Source: Aestuariivivens sediminis (lineage in GTDB: Bacteria; Bacteroidota; Bacteroidia; Flavobacteriales; Flavobacteriaceae). Taken from it: a DNA stretch of 64,000 nt. Below are positions 18,013-28,106 of the stretch, one piece after another. The DNA lies in NCBI RefSeq assembly GCF_022662105.1, contig NZ_JAKMCP010000003.1, positions 620,001-684,000 of the forward strand, given 5' to 3'. The position numbers and the translations under genes were made by a program. The notes beneath the pieces are model-generated. The model made no database searches and was not told where the DNA came from. It saw nothing but the letters and a program-made list of their open reading frames with translations. How positions within the stretch are numbered: the stretch's first letter is position 1; each line of letters starts with the position of its first letter.

Positions 18013-19935
18013 TTATTTCACTTCAACAACCGTAAGGTCTTCATGTTTAAGTAAATACGAAGCTTCGTTATAATACCCTCCAATCAGTTTCTTTTTGTAT
18101 GCAAATTTATTTTCGAGGTACTCTGTTAATGGTGATTGGTTAACCGAAGCATATAAGTCTTCAGAAGACACTAATCGTAACACAAGATCCATGGTTAAAT
18201 CGAAGCCTTTAACAGCCCGATTACTCGGCATTACAAAATATTTTTTTTCATACGCTTTTACAAAAAGACTTTGGTCATTTTCGTTATATACTCTTGCACC
18301 ACTGGCATAATGGAATTGAAGTTTGGAAAGGTGTTGATTAGATATCTCATCTCCTTCAAAAGCATTATTATAATTTGTTGTTATCAACCTGATTTTTGTT
18401 TCTTCAATACCTTCTTCTAAATCCTCCTTCTTAATTAAAGAAGCCAAAATACTTATGGCATTGGAGGCAAATCCTTCATTTTGAGTTTCTAAAAACACCA
18501 AGTTATCACCGGCTTTCAAAACCTGTTCAATATCCTCTTTAATAACATAAAAACTATCCTTTCCTTCTTTATCCTTACGTGAATATACTATTCTGGCCCG
18601 ATTGAACTCCTGCTTTAATTCATTGGCTATGTTTTGGTTCTTGGAATCTGCAATAACAATGATATTTTTTGCTAAGGTATCGGATCTTACAAATCGTATA
18701 ATCTTATCTTTAAGCAACTCATCTGGAACTCTGGTTTGAAATACATTATCCAATAATCTTAAATTGGAACTGGTAGGTGACACTATGGGTATGTTGTACC
18801 TTTGCAATTCGGTGGCCGCTCTATCAAAATTATTGGAAACCAATGGACCTATAACAACATCGACATCTTCAAAATCATGTTGATTTATAATTCTCGATAT
18901 TTCTCCGATTTCATTTTTAGTATCATAAACATCAACCTTAAGTGAAATCCCTAATTTTTTTAAAGAATCGATAGCCATTAACACTCCCGAATGAAAATCT
19001 AAAGACACGTTTAAATAAGGATCCTTTTTTATACTTCTTTTTGTTCCGGCGATAGAATCATAGTCTACCCTATTCAATCGAAAGGGTAACATGACTGCAA
19101 TATGTTTTTGTGAAAAATCGCTAATACTGTCCAATAGATTAATACGGTCTCTTTCCTCCCCTAATGAATAGGTTTTAGAATATGGGATTTTTAAAATCAT
19201 TCCAACTTTTAAACCACTTTCTTTTAATCCGGGATTTAGGGCTTCCAACTCATCCTCGGTAACTCCTAATTTTACCTTTAACCGATAAAAACCTTCTTTT
19301 GGCAATACCTTATAATAACTAAATCGGTCATCAATTTCTTTTTCTTTATTCGTCTCGAGATTTGGAACATTAATTTCTTGGCCTTCTTGTAAAACTTCAC
19401 CCATATCTGGATTTAAGGCCTCCAATTCCTTGATGGTTATGCCATATTTGTAGGCTATACGCCATTTACCTTCCCTTGGCAATACCTTATAGGTTTTTGT
19501 TGGTTTTAATTCTTCAACGACCTCGGTAATTTTAAATATTGGTATTTGAAGTTTATCTCCTTTCCGCAATGGATTGGCATATAAAAAAGTATTATATTTT
19601 TTTATATCGGCCTCTGTAACCTCATACTGTTTAGCCAAACTATACAAGGTTTCCTTTTTCTTAACCCTGTGATTCTTAAATCCATCCAATTCCTTAACCC
19701 TAGTGATCTTAGGCTTCTTAGATTTTGAAATTGGGATAATTAAAATGGTATTGGGTTTAAGTTTTGTTTTGGCATCCGGGTTTAAACTATAAATATCAAA
19801 GGGGGTTACAAAATATAAATCGGCTATGTCCTCAACGGTTTCTCCCTTTTTAACCTTATGGGTACTAAAGTTCTGTGCCGTTACAGTTATTGAAAATAAG
19901 ACTATTAAAATCGAAGAAATGATTAACCTATTCAT
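18013..19935 (-). CDS. LysM-repeat protein fused to a periplasmic-binding-protein domain
   Basis: 640 residues from ATG 19935, where a clear signal peptide starts (NRLIISSILIVLFSITVTAQ); an in-frame start at 20079 would put 48 polar residues before it. Four LysM modules fill about 22-255 (starting THKVKKGETVEDIAD, NHRVKKKETLYSLAK, TYKVLPREGKWRIAY and YYKVLPKEGFYRLK). A type-1 periplasmic-binding fold follows (about 280-620, with HIAVMLPFRLNR, DVVIGPLVSNNFDRA and PIVSPTSSN). Expected to sit on peptidoglycan in the periplasm. The ligand is unknown and no ABC transporter genes are near. Confidence 0.85.
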   Translation of the reverse strand: MNRLIISSILIVLFSITVTAQNFSTHKVKKGETVEDIADLYFVTPFDIYSLNPDAKTKLKPNTILIIPISKSKKPKITRVKELDGFKNHRVKKKETLYSLAKQYEVTEADIKKYNTFLYANPLRKGDKLQIPIFKITEVVEELKPTKTYKVLPREGKWRIAYKYGITIKELEALNPDMGEVLQEGQEINVPNLETNKEKEIDDRFSYYKVLPKEGFYRLKVKLGVTEDELEALNPGLKESGLKVGMILKIPYSKTYSLGEERDRINLLDSISDFSQKHIAVMLPFRLNRVDYDSIAGTKRSIKKDPYLNVSLDFHSGVLMAIDSLKKLGISLKVDVYDTKNEIGEISRIINQHDFEDVDVVIGPLVSNNFDRAATELQRYNIPIVSPTSSNLRLLDNVFQTRVPDELLKDKIIRFVRSDTLAKNIIVIADSKNQNIANELKQEFNRARIVYSRKDKEGKDSFYVIKEDIEQVLKAGDNLVFLETQNEGFASNAISILASLIKKEDLEEGIEETKIRLITTNYNNAFEGDEISNQHLSKLQFHYASGARVYNENDQSLFVKAYEKKYFVMPSNRAVKGFDLTMDLVLRLVSSEDLYASVNQSPLTEYLENKFAYKKKLIGGYYNEASYLLKHEDLTVVEVK

Positions 19936-20171
19936 TAGCTTTTGCTTTGTTAAACCATTTGTAAATAGTTTATATACGTATGTGTTTTGCATTTGGGATG
20001 TTATTCGGTATGGGTAATTACCACGCACATAATGTGCCAAAACATCCATCATACCAATTTTTAATACCTTTTTACTCACGGTGTCCTTGATACGATCAAA
20101 TCCTTGAAGCCATAAAAATAGTTAATAAAAGTAAATTCTATAGACAAAAAGGTTTGAAAAAACAATCCAAA

Positions 20172-21707
20172 CTACTCCCATTCTATGGTAGCTGGTGGTT
20201 TGGAACTTATGTCGTATACTACTCTATTAACGCCTTTTACTTTATTTATTATATCATTTGAGGTCTTTTGTAGAAACTCATAGGGCAAATTGACCCAATC
20301 GGCAGTCATGCCGTCGGTACTTTCAACGGCCCTTAGTGCCACGCACTTTTCGTAAGTACGTTCGTCACCCATAACACCAACACTATCTACGGGCAATAGC
20401 ATTGCTCCTGCCTGCCAAACCTTATCATAGAGTCCCCAGGACTTTAAACCATTTATAAAAATCGCGTCAACTTCTTGAAGGATACGTACTTTTTCGGCGG
20501 TGATATCGCCCAATATACGGATGCCTAAACCGGGACCAGGAAAGGGATGTCGTCCCAAAAGTTCCGGATCAATGCCCAAAGTAGCACCGACCCTTCTTAC
20601 TTCGTCCTTAAATAGTGCTTTAAGAGGCTCAACAATTTTGAGTTTCATAAAATCAGGTAACCCCCCTACATTGTGATGGCTTTTAATGGTAGCCGACGGG
20701 CCTCCGGTAGCCGATACACTTTCTATTACATCAGGATAAATGGTCCCCTGGGCCAACCAAAGTACGTCTTCCAGTTTATGGGCCTCATCATCAAAAACTT
20801 CAATAAATGCATTCCCTATAGCTTTTCGTTTTCGCTCAGGGTCATGAATCCCCTTCAAAGCTTCCAAAAATCTATCGCAAGCATCCACTCCCTTGACATT
20901 AAGCCCCATGCCTTCATATTGATTCAATACATTTTGAAATTCGTTTTTCCGAAGTAATCCGTTATTCACGAAAATACAATAAAGATTCTTACCGATAGCT
21001 TTATTCAGTAGAACCGCCGCTACAGTAGAGTCAACACCACCTGATAGTCCGAGGACGACTTTATCATTTCCTAATTTCTCTTGAAGTGCCTCAACGGTCT
21101 CTTCTACAAAAGATTGCGGAGTCCAATCCTGGTTTAATCCGGCGATATCAACTAGAAAATTTTTGAGTAAATGTTTGCCATCCGTCGTATGATAGACTTC
21201 AGGATGAAATTGAATGGCATAAGTGGGTTCGTTTTCAATGCGGAATGCCGCATTTTTAACATCATTAGTACTGGCCATCAAGATACTGTTTGCAGGTAAA
21301 TCTTTAATAGTATCACTATGGCTCATCCAAACCTGACTCCCCTCATGTATTCCCTTAAAGAAGATTTCATTTTGTTTTATAAAAGACAAATTGGCCCGAC
21401 CATATTCTCGGGTATTGGATGGTGCCACCTCGCCTCCCGAAAAATGCGCCAAATATTGTGCTCCATAACAAACTGCTAAAAGGGGTGTTTTACCACGAAT
21501 ATCGGATAAGTCGGGATGCAAAGCCTCATTACCCCTTACAGAATAAGGGCTTCCAGAAAGTATAACGGCTTTATACTCTTCGATTTTAGTTGGAATTTTG
21601 TTAAATGGATGTATTTCGGAGTAAATGTTGAGTTCTCTAACTCGACGCCCAATAAGCTGGGTATATTGCGATCCGAAGTCTAAAATTAATACCTTATCGT
21701 GTTGCAT
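20172..21707 (-). CDS. guaA: GMP synthase (glutamine-hydrolysing)
   Basis: 511 residues from ATG 21707 (a TTG two codons upstream is an alternative). Class I glutaminase domain 1-190 with Cys in [11 protein letters not shown] and the HPEVYHT dyad, then the ATP-pyrophosphatase domain with P-loop LSGGVDST, and the C-terminal dimerisation domain ending [17 protein letters not shown]. It converts XMP to GMP. A TACTTTTG -7 element ends only 3 bp before this ATG, which suggests a leaderless or near-leaderless mRNA. Confidence 0.98.
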   Translation of the reverse strand: MQHDKVLILDFGSQYTQLIGRRVRELNIYSEIHPFNKIPTKIEEYKAVILSGSPYSVRGNEALHPDLSDIRGKTPLLAVCYGAQYLAHFSGGEVAPSNTREYGRANLSFIKQNEIFFKGIHEGSQVWMSHSDTIKDLPANSILMASTNDVKNAAFRIENEPTYAIQFHPEVYHTTDGKHLLKNFLVDIAGLNQDWTPQSFVEETVEALQEKLGNDKVVLGLSGGVDSTVAAVLLNKAIGKNLYCIFVNNGLLRKNEFQNVLNQYEGMGLNVKGVDACDRFLEALKGIHDPERKRKAIGNAFIEVFDDEAHKLEDVLWLAQGTIYPDVIESVSATGGPSATIKSHHNVGGLPDFMKLKIVEPLKALFKDEVRRVGATLGIDPELLGRHPFPGPGLGIRILGDITAEKVRILQEVDAIFINGLKSWGLYDKVWQAGAMLLPVDSVGVMGDERTYEKCVALRAVESTDGMTADWVNLPYEFLQKTSNDIINKVKGVNRVVYDISSKPPATIEWE

Positions 21708-21710
21708 GCG

Positions 21711-21718
21711 CAAAAGTA
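21711..21718 (-). promoter_or_regulatory. Possible -7 element abutting the guaA start
   Basis: TACTTTTG followed by CGC and then the ATG on the minus strand. It fits TAnnTTTG, but the usual 6-8 base offset would put the RNA 5' end at about the start codon. No -33 motif seen. Confidence 0.35.
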
Positions 21719-21767
21719 ATAATTGATTTTAGATTGACGAGATGCGATTCACTATTTTTTTATTTTT

Positions 21768-23138
21768 TTAGATCATGGAATTTAAAATATCCTCAATATC
21801 TTCTTTGGTGGTATGCGGATTTATAAAGCAAAAGCGAGATACGGTTTCAAAATCTTCTCCCTTTTTCCACTTGGTAGGTGCAACTAAAGCAAAACCTTTT
21901 TTATGATTTTCATAGGTCCACTGTTTATAATCCTCTGGCAACCATCCTATTCTTCGATATAACACACAAGACAGACTCGGTTCCCTAACCAATTCGACAT
22001 GTGACATTTTTTCTATCAATTTACCTGCAATTTGAGCCAATTCCAGTCCACGTTCCACCGCTACTTTATATTTATCTGTACCATGAGTGGCCAGTGAAAA
22101 CCATAAGGGCAGGCCTCTTACCCTTCTTGTCAATTGTATTTGATAATCGGCAGGATTAAACCCTTGAGCACCTTCGTCTTTAAAGATTTCCAGATAGGAG
22201 CCTTCTTGTGAATGTGCCCGCTTAGCCAAATCCGGTTCTTTGTAAATAACGGCGCCACAGTCATATGGGGAGAACATCCATTTATGCGGATCAATGGTGA
22301 TACTATCGGCTTGTTCTATGCCATTAAATAAAGGTCTCACCGAATCTGCTGCCAAAGCACCACCACCATAAGCGGCATCGACATGGAACCATAATTTTTC
22401 ATTTTTACAAATGTGTCCTATACCTTCCAGGTCATCTATAATCCCCGCATTGGTTGTCCCTCCAGTCGCCACTACCGCAAACAAACGCTTGCGTTGATGA
22501 GGATTTAAGTTGTCTATGGTCTGCCGAAGATCACTTCCTGTAAGTTTTTCCTCCGAATCTACCAATAAAATGTCAACATCGGCTACCTGGGCCATGGCTT
22601 TAATAGAAGAGTGTGCGCCAATGGAAGTAATGATCAATCCCTTTTCTCCTTTATAGGTTCCATCCTCCCGCCAATGTTCCCTTGCCGTAACTATAGCGGA
22701 TAGATTTGCAGCGGTACCACCACTGGTAAATACTCCAAAGGCCCCTTCCGGTAATCCCGTTAAGGACACAATCCATTTCATGGCTTCGTTCTCACAGAAA
22801 ATGCCACCAGCCCCTTCCATCCAATAGGCCCCATGAATACTGGACGCTGAAGTAACCAAATCGAACATGATGGCTGCCCGCGTTGGAGAAGCAGGGACAA
22901 ATGCCAAATGTCTTGGGTGGTCTATGGGAACAGTGGCCTTCATTAAGTAATTCTTCCAAAGATTAAAAGCATACTCGCCACCTATTCCTTCTTTGGTGAT
23001 CGTTTCACCAACCAAAGCTTTAAGGGCTTCTTCTTTTTTGGGTTTCCCAATTTTGGGGTTGGTAGATGAAATTCGATCAATGGCATATTTCATAACATCT
23101 AGCGTCATTTCTACCAGTTCAATATCTATTTTATGCAT
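21768..23138 (-). CDS. PLP-dependent group II decarboxylase
   Basis: 456 residues, with the fold-type I group II decarboxylase pattern: FTSGGTAANLSA (138-149), His176 in GAHSS that stacks on the cofactor, Asp254 in FHVDAAYGGG, and the Schiff-base Lys286 in DPHKW. Family members decarboxylate glutamate, aspartate or aromatic amino acids, and the sequence does not identify the substrate. The start lies 2 bp after the bshC stop, so the two genes form a tight operon. Co-occurrence with BshC may be functional or only positional. Confidence 0.9.
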   Translation of the reverse strand: MHKIDIELVEMTLDVMKYAIDRISSTNPKIGKPKKEEALKALVGETITKEGIGGEYAFNLWKNYLMKATVPIDHPRHLAFVPASPTRAAIMFDLVTSASSIHGAYWMEGAGGIFCENEAMKWIVSLTGLPEGAFGVFTSGGTAANLSAIVTAREHWREDGTYKGEKGLIITSIGAHSSIKAMAQVADVDILLVDSEEKLTGSDLRQTIDNLNPHQRKRLFAVVATGGTTNAGIIDDLEGIGHICKNEKLWFHVDAAYGGGALAADSVRPLFNGIEQADSITIDPHKWMFSPYDCGAVIYKEPDLAKRAHSQEGSYLEIFKDEGAQGFNPADYQIQLTRRVRGLPLWFSLATHGTDKYKVAVERGLELAQIAGKLIEKMSHVELVREPSLSCVLYRRIGWLPEDYKQWTYENHKKGFALVAPTKWKKGEDFETVSRFCFINPHTTKEDIEDILNSMI

Positions 23139-23140
23139 TG

Positions 23141-24748
23141 TTAAAGGTTTAGAATCACAAATTCATCCGCCAGAGGGTCCAAATGTTGCATTAGTGTTGG
23201 TATTAAAGCTTCTCCATAGTCCAAATAAAATTCAGAGAAATTAGCATTACGCTCTTGTAATCCCTGATTGGGGAACAATTCATTTTGAAGGTCCGTCATG
23301 CGTGACACCTCTTCGGAAAGCTTTCTTTTTTGAGCTTTTAACAAGCGCTTTTCAAGATGATCCAATCCTTTTAACTGTTTTACTTCCTGAGCCTTGACGG
23401 CTCCCAAAAAGGATTTATCCGTTTGTTCAGCAAGCTTATATAGAGCTTCAAACTGTTGCTTTAAGTGCTCCTTTTGGGTAGAAAAATCAATATCTATATT
23501 TGAAATTTCTCTTACCTTTTTATTAATAAAGTCACTTCGTCTTAAAAAGATATCACGTGTTGAAAGTTTTAATTTTTGAAGTTTTTTAAACTGATTTTTA
23601 GATTGAATTAAGACCGAATTACGCAATAAAAGCAAGGGATAGACCACATCGGATTTATCAAAATAATCCTTCAACTGGAGCCAATAAGCCAATTCACCAC
23701 CTCCTCCTATATAGCATAAGTTAGGTAAAATAACTTCCTGATACAACGGACGCATAATCACATTGGGAGAAAACCGCTCCGGATGTTCCGAAACTTCGTT
23801 TAACATTTCCAATTGACTGAACGTCATCTCCGTCTTTAACACTTTGAAGGTATGGTCTTCGACAACAATGCGCTCCCTTAAATTGTCCTTTAAATAAAAT
23901 AAATTAATGTCTCTTGGGTTTACTTGAATGTCATAATCCTCTTGTAATTCACTAATGCGCTCATTTGTTTTGGACACCACCTTAAATGAAGACTGTTTAA
24001 CCAGTTCCTGTTCAATGAAGGGCACAAAAAGCGCCTTTAGGTCTTTATGTGAAGCATCAATTATTACAAGGCCATAATCTTTAAACAATTCATTAGCTAA
24101 ATATCGTGTGGCATCGGTTAAATTATCATTTTTCAGATAGGCTGATTCAAATAGGTTCCTTATGGCATCGGCATTTTTTCCGAGCCCTATTTCCTTGCTG
24201 TATAAATTAAACACCTCGTCCAATCCATTTGTTGATAAATTCCCAACCGCACCGGAGCTGTCTCGATTCCATTGAAATTTCTTTCCCCTAAAGTTAAAAT
24301 AATTAATCTCCTCAAAATCATGGTCCTCGGTGGCCATCCAATAAACAGGCACAAAATTATAATTGGGGTAATGTTGTTTTAATACTTCTGAAAGATTAAT
24401 GGTTGAAATGATTTTATATAAAAAATATAAAGGCCCGGTAAATAAATTTAATTGATGTCCCGTGGTAATGGTATAAGTGTTTAGGGCTCCCAAGCTAGTA
24501 ATATTGGATAATGTCTTTTCTGAAGTGATATTATTTTGATATTGTTTGTTTAAAACAGACACCAATACCTTTCTTTGGGATTTTGAAACGAATGAAGACC
24601 GACTTTTCTCCCTTATTTGTTTTTTAAAGTTATCGACATTGGGAAAATGGTTGTAAAATGATGTCAGGTTACTTTTTTTATCCAGGTAGTCGCATATAAT
24701 CGATGAGAAATAGCCGGTATCCTTGAACGGTATATAATCTTTTTGCAT
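23141..24748 (-). CDS. bshC: Bacillithiol biosynthesis cysteine-adding enzyme BshC
   Basis: 535 residues, the family length. Recognised by the N-terminal IPFKDTGYFSSII, the TGHQLNLFTGPLYFLYKI block that forms the nucleotide site, VYWMATEDHDFEEI, and PLYQEVILPNLCYIGGGGE. A C-terminal coiled coil (about 400-480) follows, as in BshC structures. It couples cysteine to glucosaminyl-malate, completing bacillithiol, a low-molecular-weight thiol of Bacillota and many Bacteroidota. bshA and bshB are not in the window. First gene of a two-gene operon with the PLP decarboxylase. Confidence 0.95.
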   Translation of the reverse strand: MQKDYIPFKDTGYFSSIICDYLDKKSNLTSFYNHFPNVDNFKKQIREKSRSSFVSKSQRKVLVSVLNKQYQNNITSEKTLSNITSLGALNTYTITTGHQLNLFTGPLYFLYKIISTINLSEVLKQHYPNYNFVPVYWMATEDHDFEEINYFNFRGKKFQWNRDSSGAVGNLSTNGLDEVFNLYSKEIGLGKNADAIRNLFESAYLKNDNLTDATRYLANELFKDYGLVIIDASHKDLKALFVPFIEQELVKQSSFKVVSKTNERISELQEDYDIQVNPRDINLFYLKDNLRERIVVEDHTFKVLKTEMTFSQLEMLNEVSEHPERFSPNVIMRPLYQEVILPNLCYIGGGGELAYWLQLKDYFDKSDVVYPLLLLRNSVLIQSKNQFKKLQKLKLSTRDIFLRRSDFINKKVREISNIDIDFSTQKEHLKQQFEALYKLAEQTDKSFLGAVKAQEVKQLKGLDHLEKRLLKAQKRKLSEEVSRMTDLQNELFPNQGLQERNANFSEFYLDYGEALIPTLMQHLDPLADEFVILNL

Positions 24749-24901
24749 GCTTCAATTAAAAATTGTGTAAATATACAGTTATTCAATCTTGAAATTCTAA
24801 AAATTTAGTTAAGAGTACCAAATGAAAAGCCTTTTAAAATTTCAAAAATTCAGTAAAATTTCGTAAATTAATACCGCTATAAACCTATTTTTATGTTAGT
24901 T

Positions 24902-26161
24902 ATGAAAACGAAAGCCTTTTTAAAATTAATGACACTTTGCCTCTTTTCGTTATTGCCAATAACGTTATGTGTTGCACAGGATATGGAATCCTTTACAGAA
25001 ATTGAAGGTATTGTTATCGATGAAACCACAAAAACACCTCTAATATTTGCCGACTTAACAGTGGGTAACTCCAATGTTAGTACCGTAACCAATAGCGACG
25101 GTGAATTCGTCTTAAAAATACCCAATTCACACCTTAATGAATCGCTAATTATTTCTTATTTGGGTTATCAAGATAAAACAATTGCAATAAAGAATTTTAA
25201 AACAGATTCTAAAATTGAATTAACCCCTAGTTATACTGAACTTAATCCTATAAGTATAACCTCAATTAACAGGTCTGCTCGTGAACTTGTGATCGAAACC
25301 TTAAAGAAAAAAAATTCATATATAGACAAAAACACTTTGATGACGGCTTTCTACCGGGAAACGATTAAAAAAAGGAGAAGAAATGCATCATTGTCTGAAG
25401 CCGTGGTTAAAATACATAAGGAACCCTACAGCAGTTACAAGAATGACCATATAGAACTTGTTAAAGCTCGTAAAAATACGGATTATTCAAAACTTGATAC
25501 TATTGCGCTGAAATTACAGGGTGGTCCTTTTTGTAATTTATATACCGATATCATAAAATACCCTGAATATATTTTTACAGAGGACGACATTAAGGATTAT
25601 GATTTTAGTTACGGTGAATCCACCCAAATTAACAACAGTTTAATTTATGTTGTAAATTTTAAACCCAAGAAACATATTAGGACTCCCCTCTATTTTGGCA
25701 AACTTTATATAGATGCCAATACACTGGCCTTAACCAGTGCGGTATTTAGTCTAAATGTCGAAAATAAAGAGCTATCCAGTCAGATGTACATTCGTAAAAA
25801 ACCCAGAAAGGTCGATGTTTACCCTACTGAAGCGTCATACAGAGTGAACTACAGAATCAGTAATGGAAAATGGCATTATGCTTATAGTAACATCTCACTT
25901 ACTTTTAAGGTGAACTGGAAAGGAAAACTATTTAACAGTGTATACACTTTAAGCAGTGAAATGGCTGTTACCGATTGGGAATTAAAGGATACGAAATTGG
26001 CAAATATTCGTTCCCAGTTAATTCGTCCAAGTACCATTTTAACGGACAAAGCCTCAGGATTTTCAGATCCTGGCTTCTGGGGTGAATACAATATCATTGA
26101 ACCTGAAAAATCTATTGAGTCGGCCATTAAAAAAATCCAGCGACAACTTAAAAGAACCTAA
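24902..26161 (+). CDS. Exported protein with carboxypeptidase-like regulatory domain
   Basis: 419 residues from ATG 24902, starting at a signal peptide (LMTLCLFSLLPITLCVAQ); ATG 24893 is three codons upstream and equally possible. Residues about 30-110 form a CarboxypepD_reg-like beta sandwich (IEGIVIDETTKTPLIFADL, then TNSDGEFVLKIP, then ISYLGYQ), the domain that also precedes TonB-dependent receptors. The remainder (IKKRRRNASLSEAVVKIHKEPY onward) resembles a family of Bacteroidota surface proteins of unknown role. No C-terminal sorting tail is visible. Its stop overlaps the convergent rimO stop by 4 bp. Confidence 0.85.
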   Translation: MKTKAFLKLMTLCLFSLLPITLCVAQDMESFTEIEGIVIDETTKTPLIFADLTVGNSNVSTVTNSDGEFVLKIPNSHLNESLIISYLGYQDKTIAIKNFKTDSKIELTPSYTELNPISITSINRSARELVIETLKKKNSYIDKNTLMTAFYRETIKKRRRNASLSEAVVKIHKEPYSSYKNDHIELVKARKNTDYSKLDTIALKLQGGPFCNLYTDIIKYPEYIFTEDDIKDYDFSYGESTQINNSLIYVVNFKPKKHIRTPLYFGKLYIDANTLALTSAVFSLNVENKELSSQMYIRKKPRKVDVYPTEASYRVNYRISNGKWHYAYSNISLTFKVNWKGKLFNSVYTLSSEMAVTDWELKDTKLANIRSQLIRPSTILTDKASGFSDPGFWGEYNIIEPEKSIESAIKKIQRQLKRT

Positions 26162-27465
26162 GTGGGCATCACTATGCCATAAAGATCGAAGTCTGCAGCT
26201 TCGGTGATTTTAACGTTAGCAAATTCTCCTGTTTTCAGGTAAGTCTTGGATGCATCTATGAGTACTTCATTATCGACATCGGGAGAATCGAACTCGGTAC
26301 GCCCCACAAAATAGCCCCCTTCTTTTCTGTCGATGATAACTTTGTACGTTTTACCTATCTTTGCCTGGTTCAATTCCCAGGAAATCTGAGACTGGATTTC
26401 CATGATTTCGTTAGCGCGTTCTTGTTTAACATCCTCCGGAACATCATCTTTTAAATTAAAGGCATGTGTATTTTCTTCATGGGAATAGGTAAAACAACCC
26501 AAACGCTCAAAGCGCATGTCTTGTACCCATTGTTTCAATTCCCGAAAATGGGCTTCCGTTTCTCCAGGGTATCCCACGATAAGTGTGGTGCGAATTGCCA
26601 TATTAGGAACTGCTAATCTAAAATCCTGTAATAGTTTAGTCGTCTTTTCCTTATTCGTTCCACGGCGCATACTTTTTAAAATGCTGTCCGATATGTGTTG
26701 CAGTGGAATGTCTAAATAATTACAGATTTTTGGTTCGCGCTTCATAACCTCCAACACGTCCAAAGGAAATCCTGTTGGAAAAGCATAGTGTAGACGGATC
26801 CAATCAATGCCCTCCACCTTAACCAAAGCTTCGAGGAGTTCCCCTAAATTTCGTTTTTTATATAGATCAAGTCCGTAGTAGGTTAAATCCTGAGCAATAA
26901 GAATCAATTCCCTAACACCCTTTGTGGCCAGTTTTTCAGCTTCAATCACCAGGTCTTCAATGGGTGTACTTTTATGCTTACCTCGCATCAGAGGAATAGC
27001 ACAAAACGAGCAGGGTCTGTCACAACCCTCCGCTATCTTTAAATAGGCATAATTTTTTGGCGTTGTTGTAAGGCGTTCTCCAATAAGTTCATGCTTATAA
27101 TCGGCACCGAGCACCTTTAATAATCCCGGTAATTCGGTAGTTCCAAAATACTGATCCACATGAGGTATTTCCTTTTGTAAATCCGGCTTATAGCGTTCGG
27201 AAAGACATCCTGTAACAAAAACTTTATCAACGTCTCCCTCTTCCTTCTTTTGAACATACTCCAATATGGTGTTCACACTTTCTTCCTTGGCATTATTAAT
27301 GAAGCCGCAGGTATTAATTACTACGATATTACCTTCTTCTTCATGAACAACCTCCTTACCATTGGCTCTTAGCTGACCCATAAGGATTTCGCTATCGTAA
27401 ACATTTTTACTACAGCCTAAAGTAACGACATTAATTTTATTTTTTTTTAGTGATTTTGTTCTCAT
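26158..27465 (-). CDS. rimO: Ribosomal protein S12 methylthiotransferase RimO
   Basis: 435 residues. N-terminal UPF0004 domain with cysteines in TLGCSKN, INTCGF and VTGCLSERY, then the radical-SAM cluster motif CDRPCSFC, and a C-terminal TRAM domain. It methylthiolates the conserved aspartate of ribosomal protein S12 using two iron-sulfur clusters and SAM. GCSKN and EGCDRPCSFCAIPLMRG distinguish RimO from MiaB. A TATCTTTG element lies 17 bp upstream of the start. Confidence 0.96.
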   Translation of the reverse strand: MRTKSLKKNKINVVTLGCSKNVYDSEILMGQLRANGKEVVHEEEGNIVVINTCGFINNAKEESVNTILEYVQKKEEGDVDKVFVTGCLSERYKPDLQKEIPHVDQYFGTTELPGLLKVLGADYKHELIGERLTTTPKNYAYLKIAEGCDRPCSFCAIPLMRGKHKSTPIEDLVIEAEKLATKGVRELILIAQDLTYYGLDLYKKRNLGELLEALVKVEGIDWIRLHYAFPTGFPLDVLEVMKREPKICNYLDIPLQHISDSILKSMRRGTNKEKTTKLLQDFRLAVPNMAIRTTLIVGYPGETEAHFRELKQWVQDMRFERLGCFTYSHEENTHAFNLKDDVPEDVKQERANEIMEIQSQISWELNQAKIGKTYKVIIDRKEGGYFVGRTEFDSPDVDNEVLIDASKTYLKTGEFANVKITEAADFDLYGIVMPT

Positions 27466-27482
27466 CTCTTATTGTAAGGCCG

Positions 27483-27490
27483 CAAAGATA
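27483..27490 (-). promoter_or_regulatory. -7 element of rimO
   Basis: TATCTTTG followed by CGGCC on the minus strand, a good TAnnTTTG match 17 bp before the rimO ATG. No -33 TTG at standard spacing. Confidence 0.45.
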
Positions 27491-27877
27491 CAGAAACCTT
27501 TGGAATATTATTTGGATTGAATGCGTTGCAATTAAGGATTAATAACTTACCCATTACACAAGCTTGGCATTTTGACTACCTTGTTTTAGAGTCATTTAAT
27601 GGGTTCCAAAATCTCATGGTCCTAATTGACAATTAACTAAAACGAGTAAAACAAGTCCTTGACCACGGCCATTAGGATCCATCACACAGGGTATGCTTCT
27701 AAGATAGAACATCAGGGAGATCCAAGTAAAAGGATGCTTTACCATGAACGCTGAAACAAACCAATAAAAAGGCGATGTTACGGAACACAACGTCTTCATT
27801 ATGAAAAGCAATAACTTAAGTTACAAAATTATTTTGGATCCCTATTCCAATTTAATTATCTGGCTAGAAAGCATCCA
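27491..27877. other. Gene-free stretch beside the tandem repeat
   Basis: About 390 bp without a supportable gene. Short open frames on both strands lack any family resemblance or credible start. A minus-strand frame around 27620-27800 might be a gene remnant, but I cannot name it. Confidence 0.4.
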
Positions 27878-28106
27878 AATTCACAGGAGTTTTTTCAAAA
27901 TTCACAGGAGTTTTTTCAAAATTCACAGGAGTTTTTTGAAAATTCACAGGAGTTTTTTCAAAATTCACAGGAGTTTTTTCATTGTCAATGCCTACGGCAT
28001 GATGTATCAATAACCAGAAAATTTTCATTTTTTGCTTATCCTTGAAACATAGTGTGCTGATATTTTTTAGTGAGGTGTAAATAGATGCACGCAAAACCTC
28101 ATCCAA
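27864..28106 (-). CDS. Hypothetical short ORF spanning the 21-bp repeats (doubtful)
   Basis: 80 codons open on the minus strand. The first 45 read as a basic, partly hydrophobic segment (KQKMKIFWLLIHHAV), followed by five EKTPVNF-like heptads made by the DNA repeat. No ribosome-binding site, signal peptide or family is recognisable, and the plus strand is also open across the repeats. I list it because it is the only frame that enters the repeat array from a plausible ATG; it may equally be non-coding. Confidence 0.2.
   Translation of the reverse strand: MDEVLRASIYTSLKNISTLCFKDKQKMKIFWLLIHHAVGIDNEKTPVNFEKTPVNFQKTPVNFEKTPVNFEKTPVNLDAF
27880..27984. repeat. Five tandem copies of a 21-bp unit
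   Basis: The core TTCACAGGAGTTTTTTC recurs at 27880, 27901, 27922, 27943 and 27964 with an exact 21-bp period; one copy has TTTTTTG for TTTTTTC. Because 21 is a multiple of three, every frame reads as a heptapeptide repeat; the minus strand gives EKTPVNF repeated. It lies in a gene-free region between rimO and an SRPBCC gene. Confidence 0.9.

Noticed and set aside
27880-27984. CRISPR array
   Set aside because: The units are directly adjacent (21-bp period with no unique spacers), there are only five, and no cas gene is present.
27614-28013. Short open frames around the 21-bp repeats on both strands
   Set aside because: No homology, start signals or codon character. Kept only as one low-confidence entry on the minus strand.
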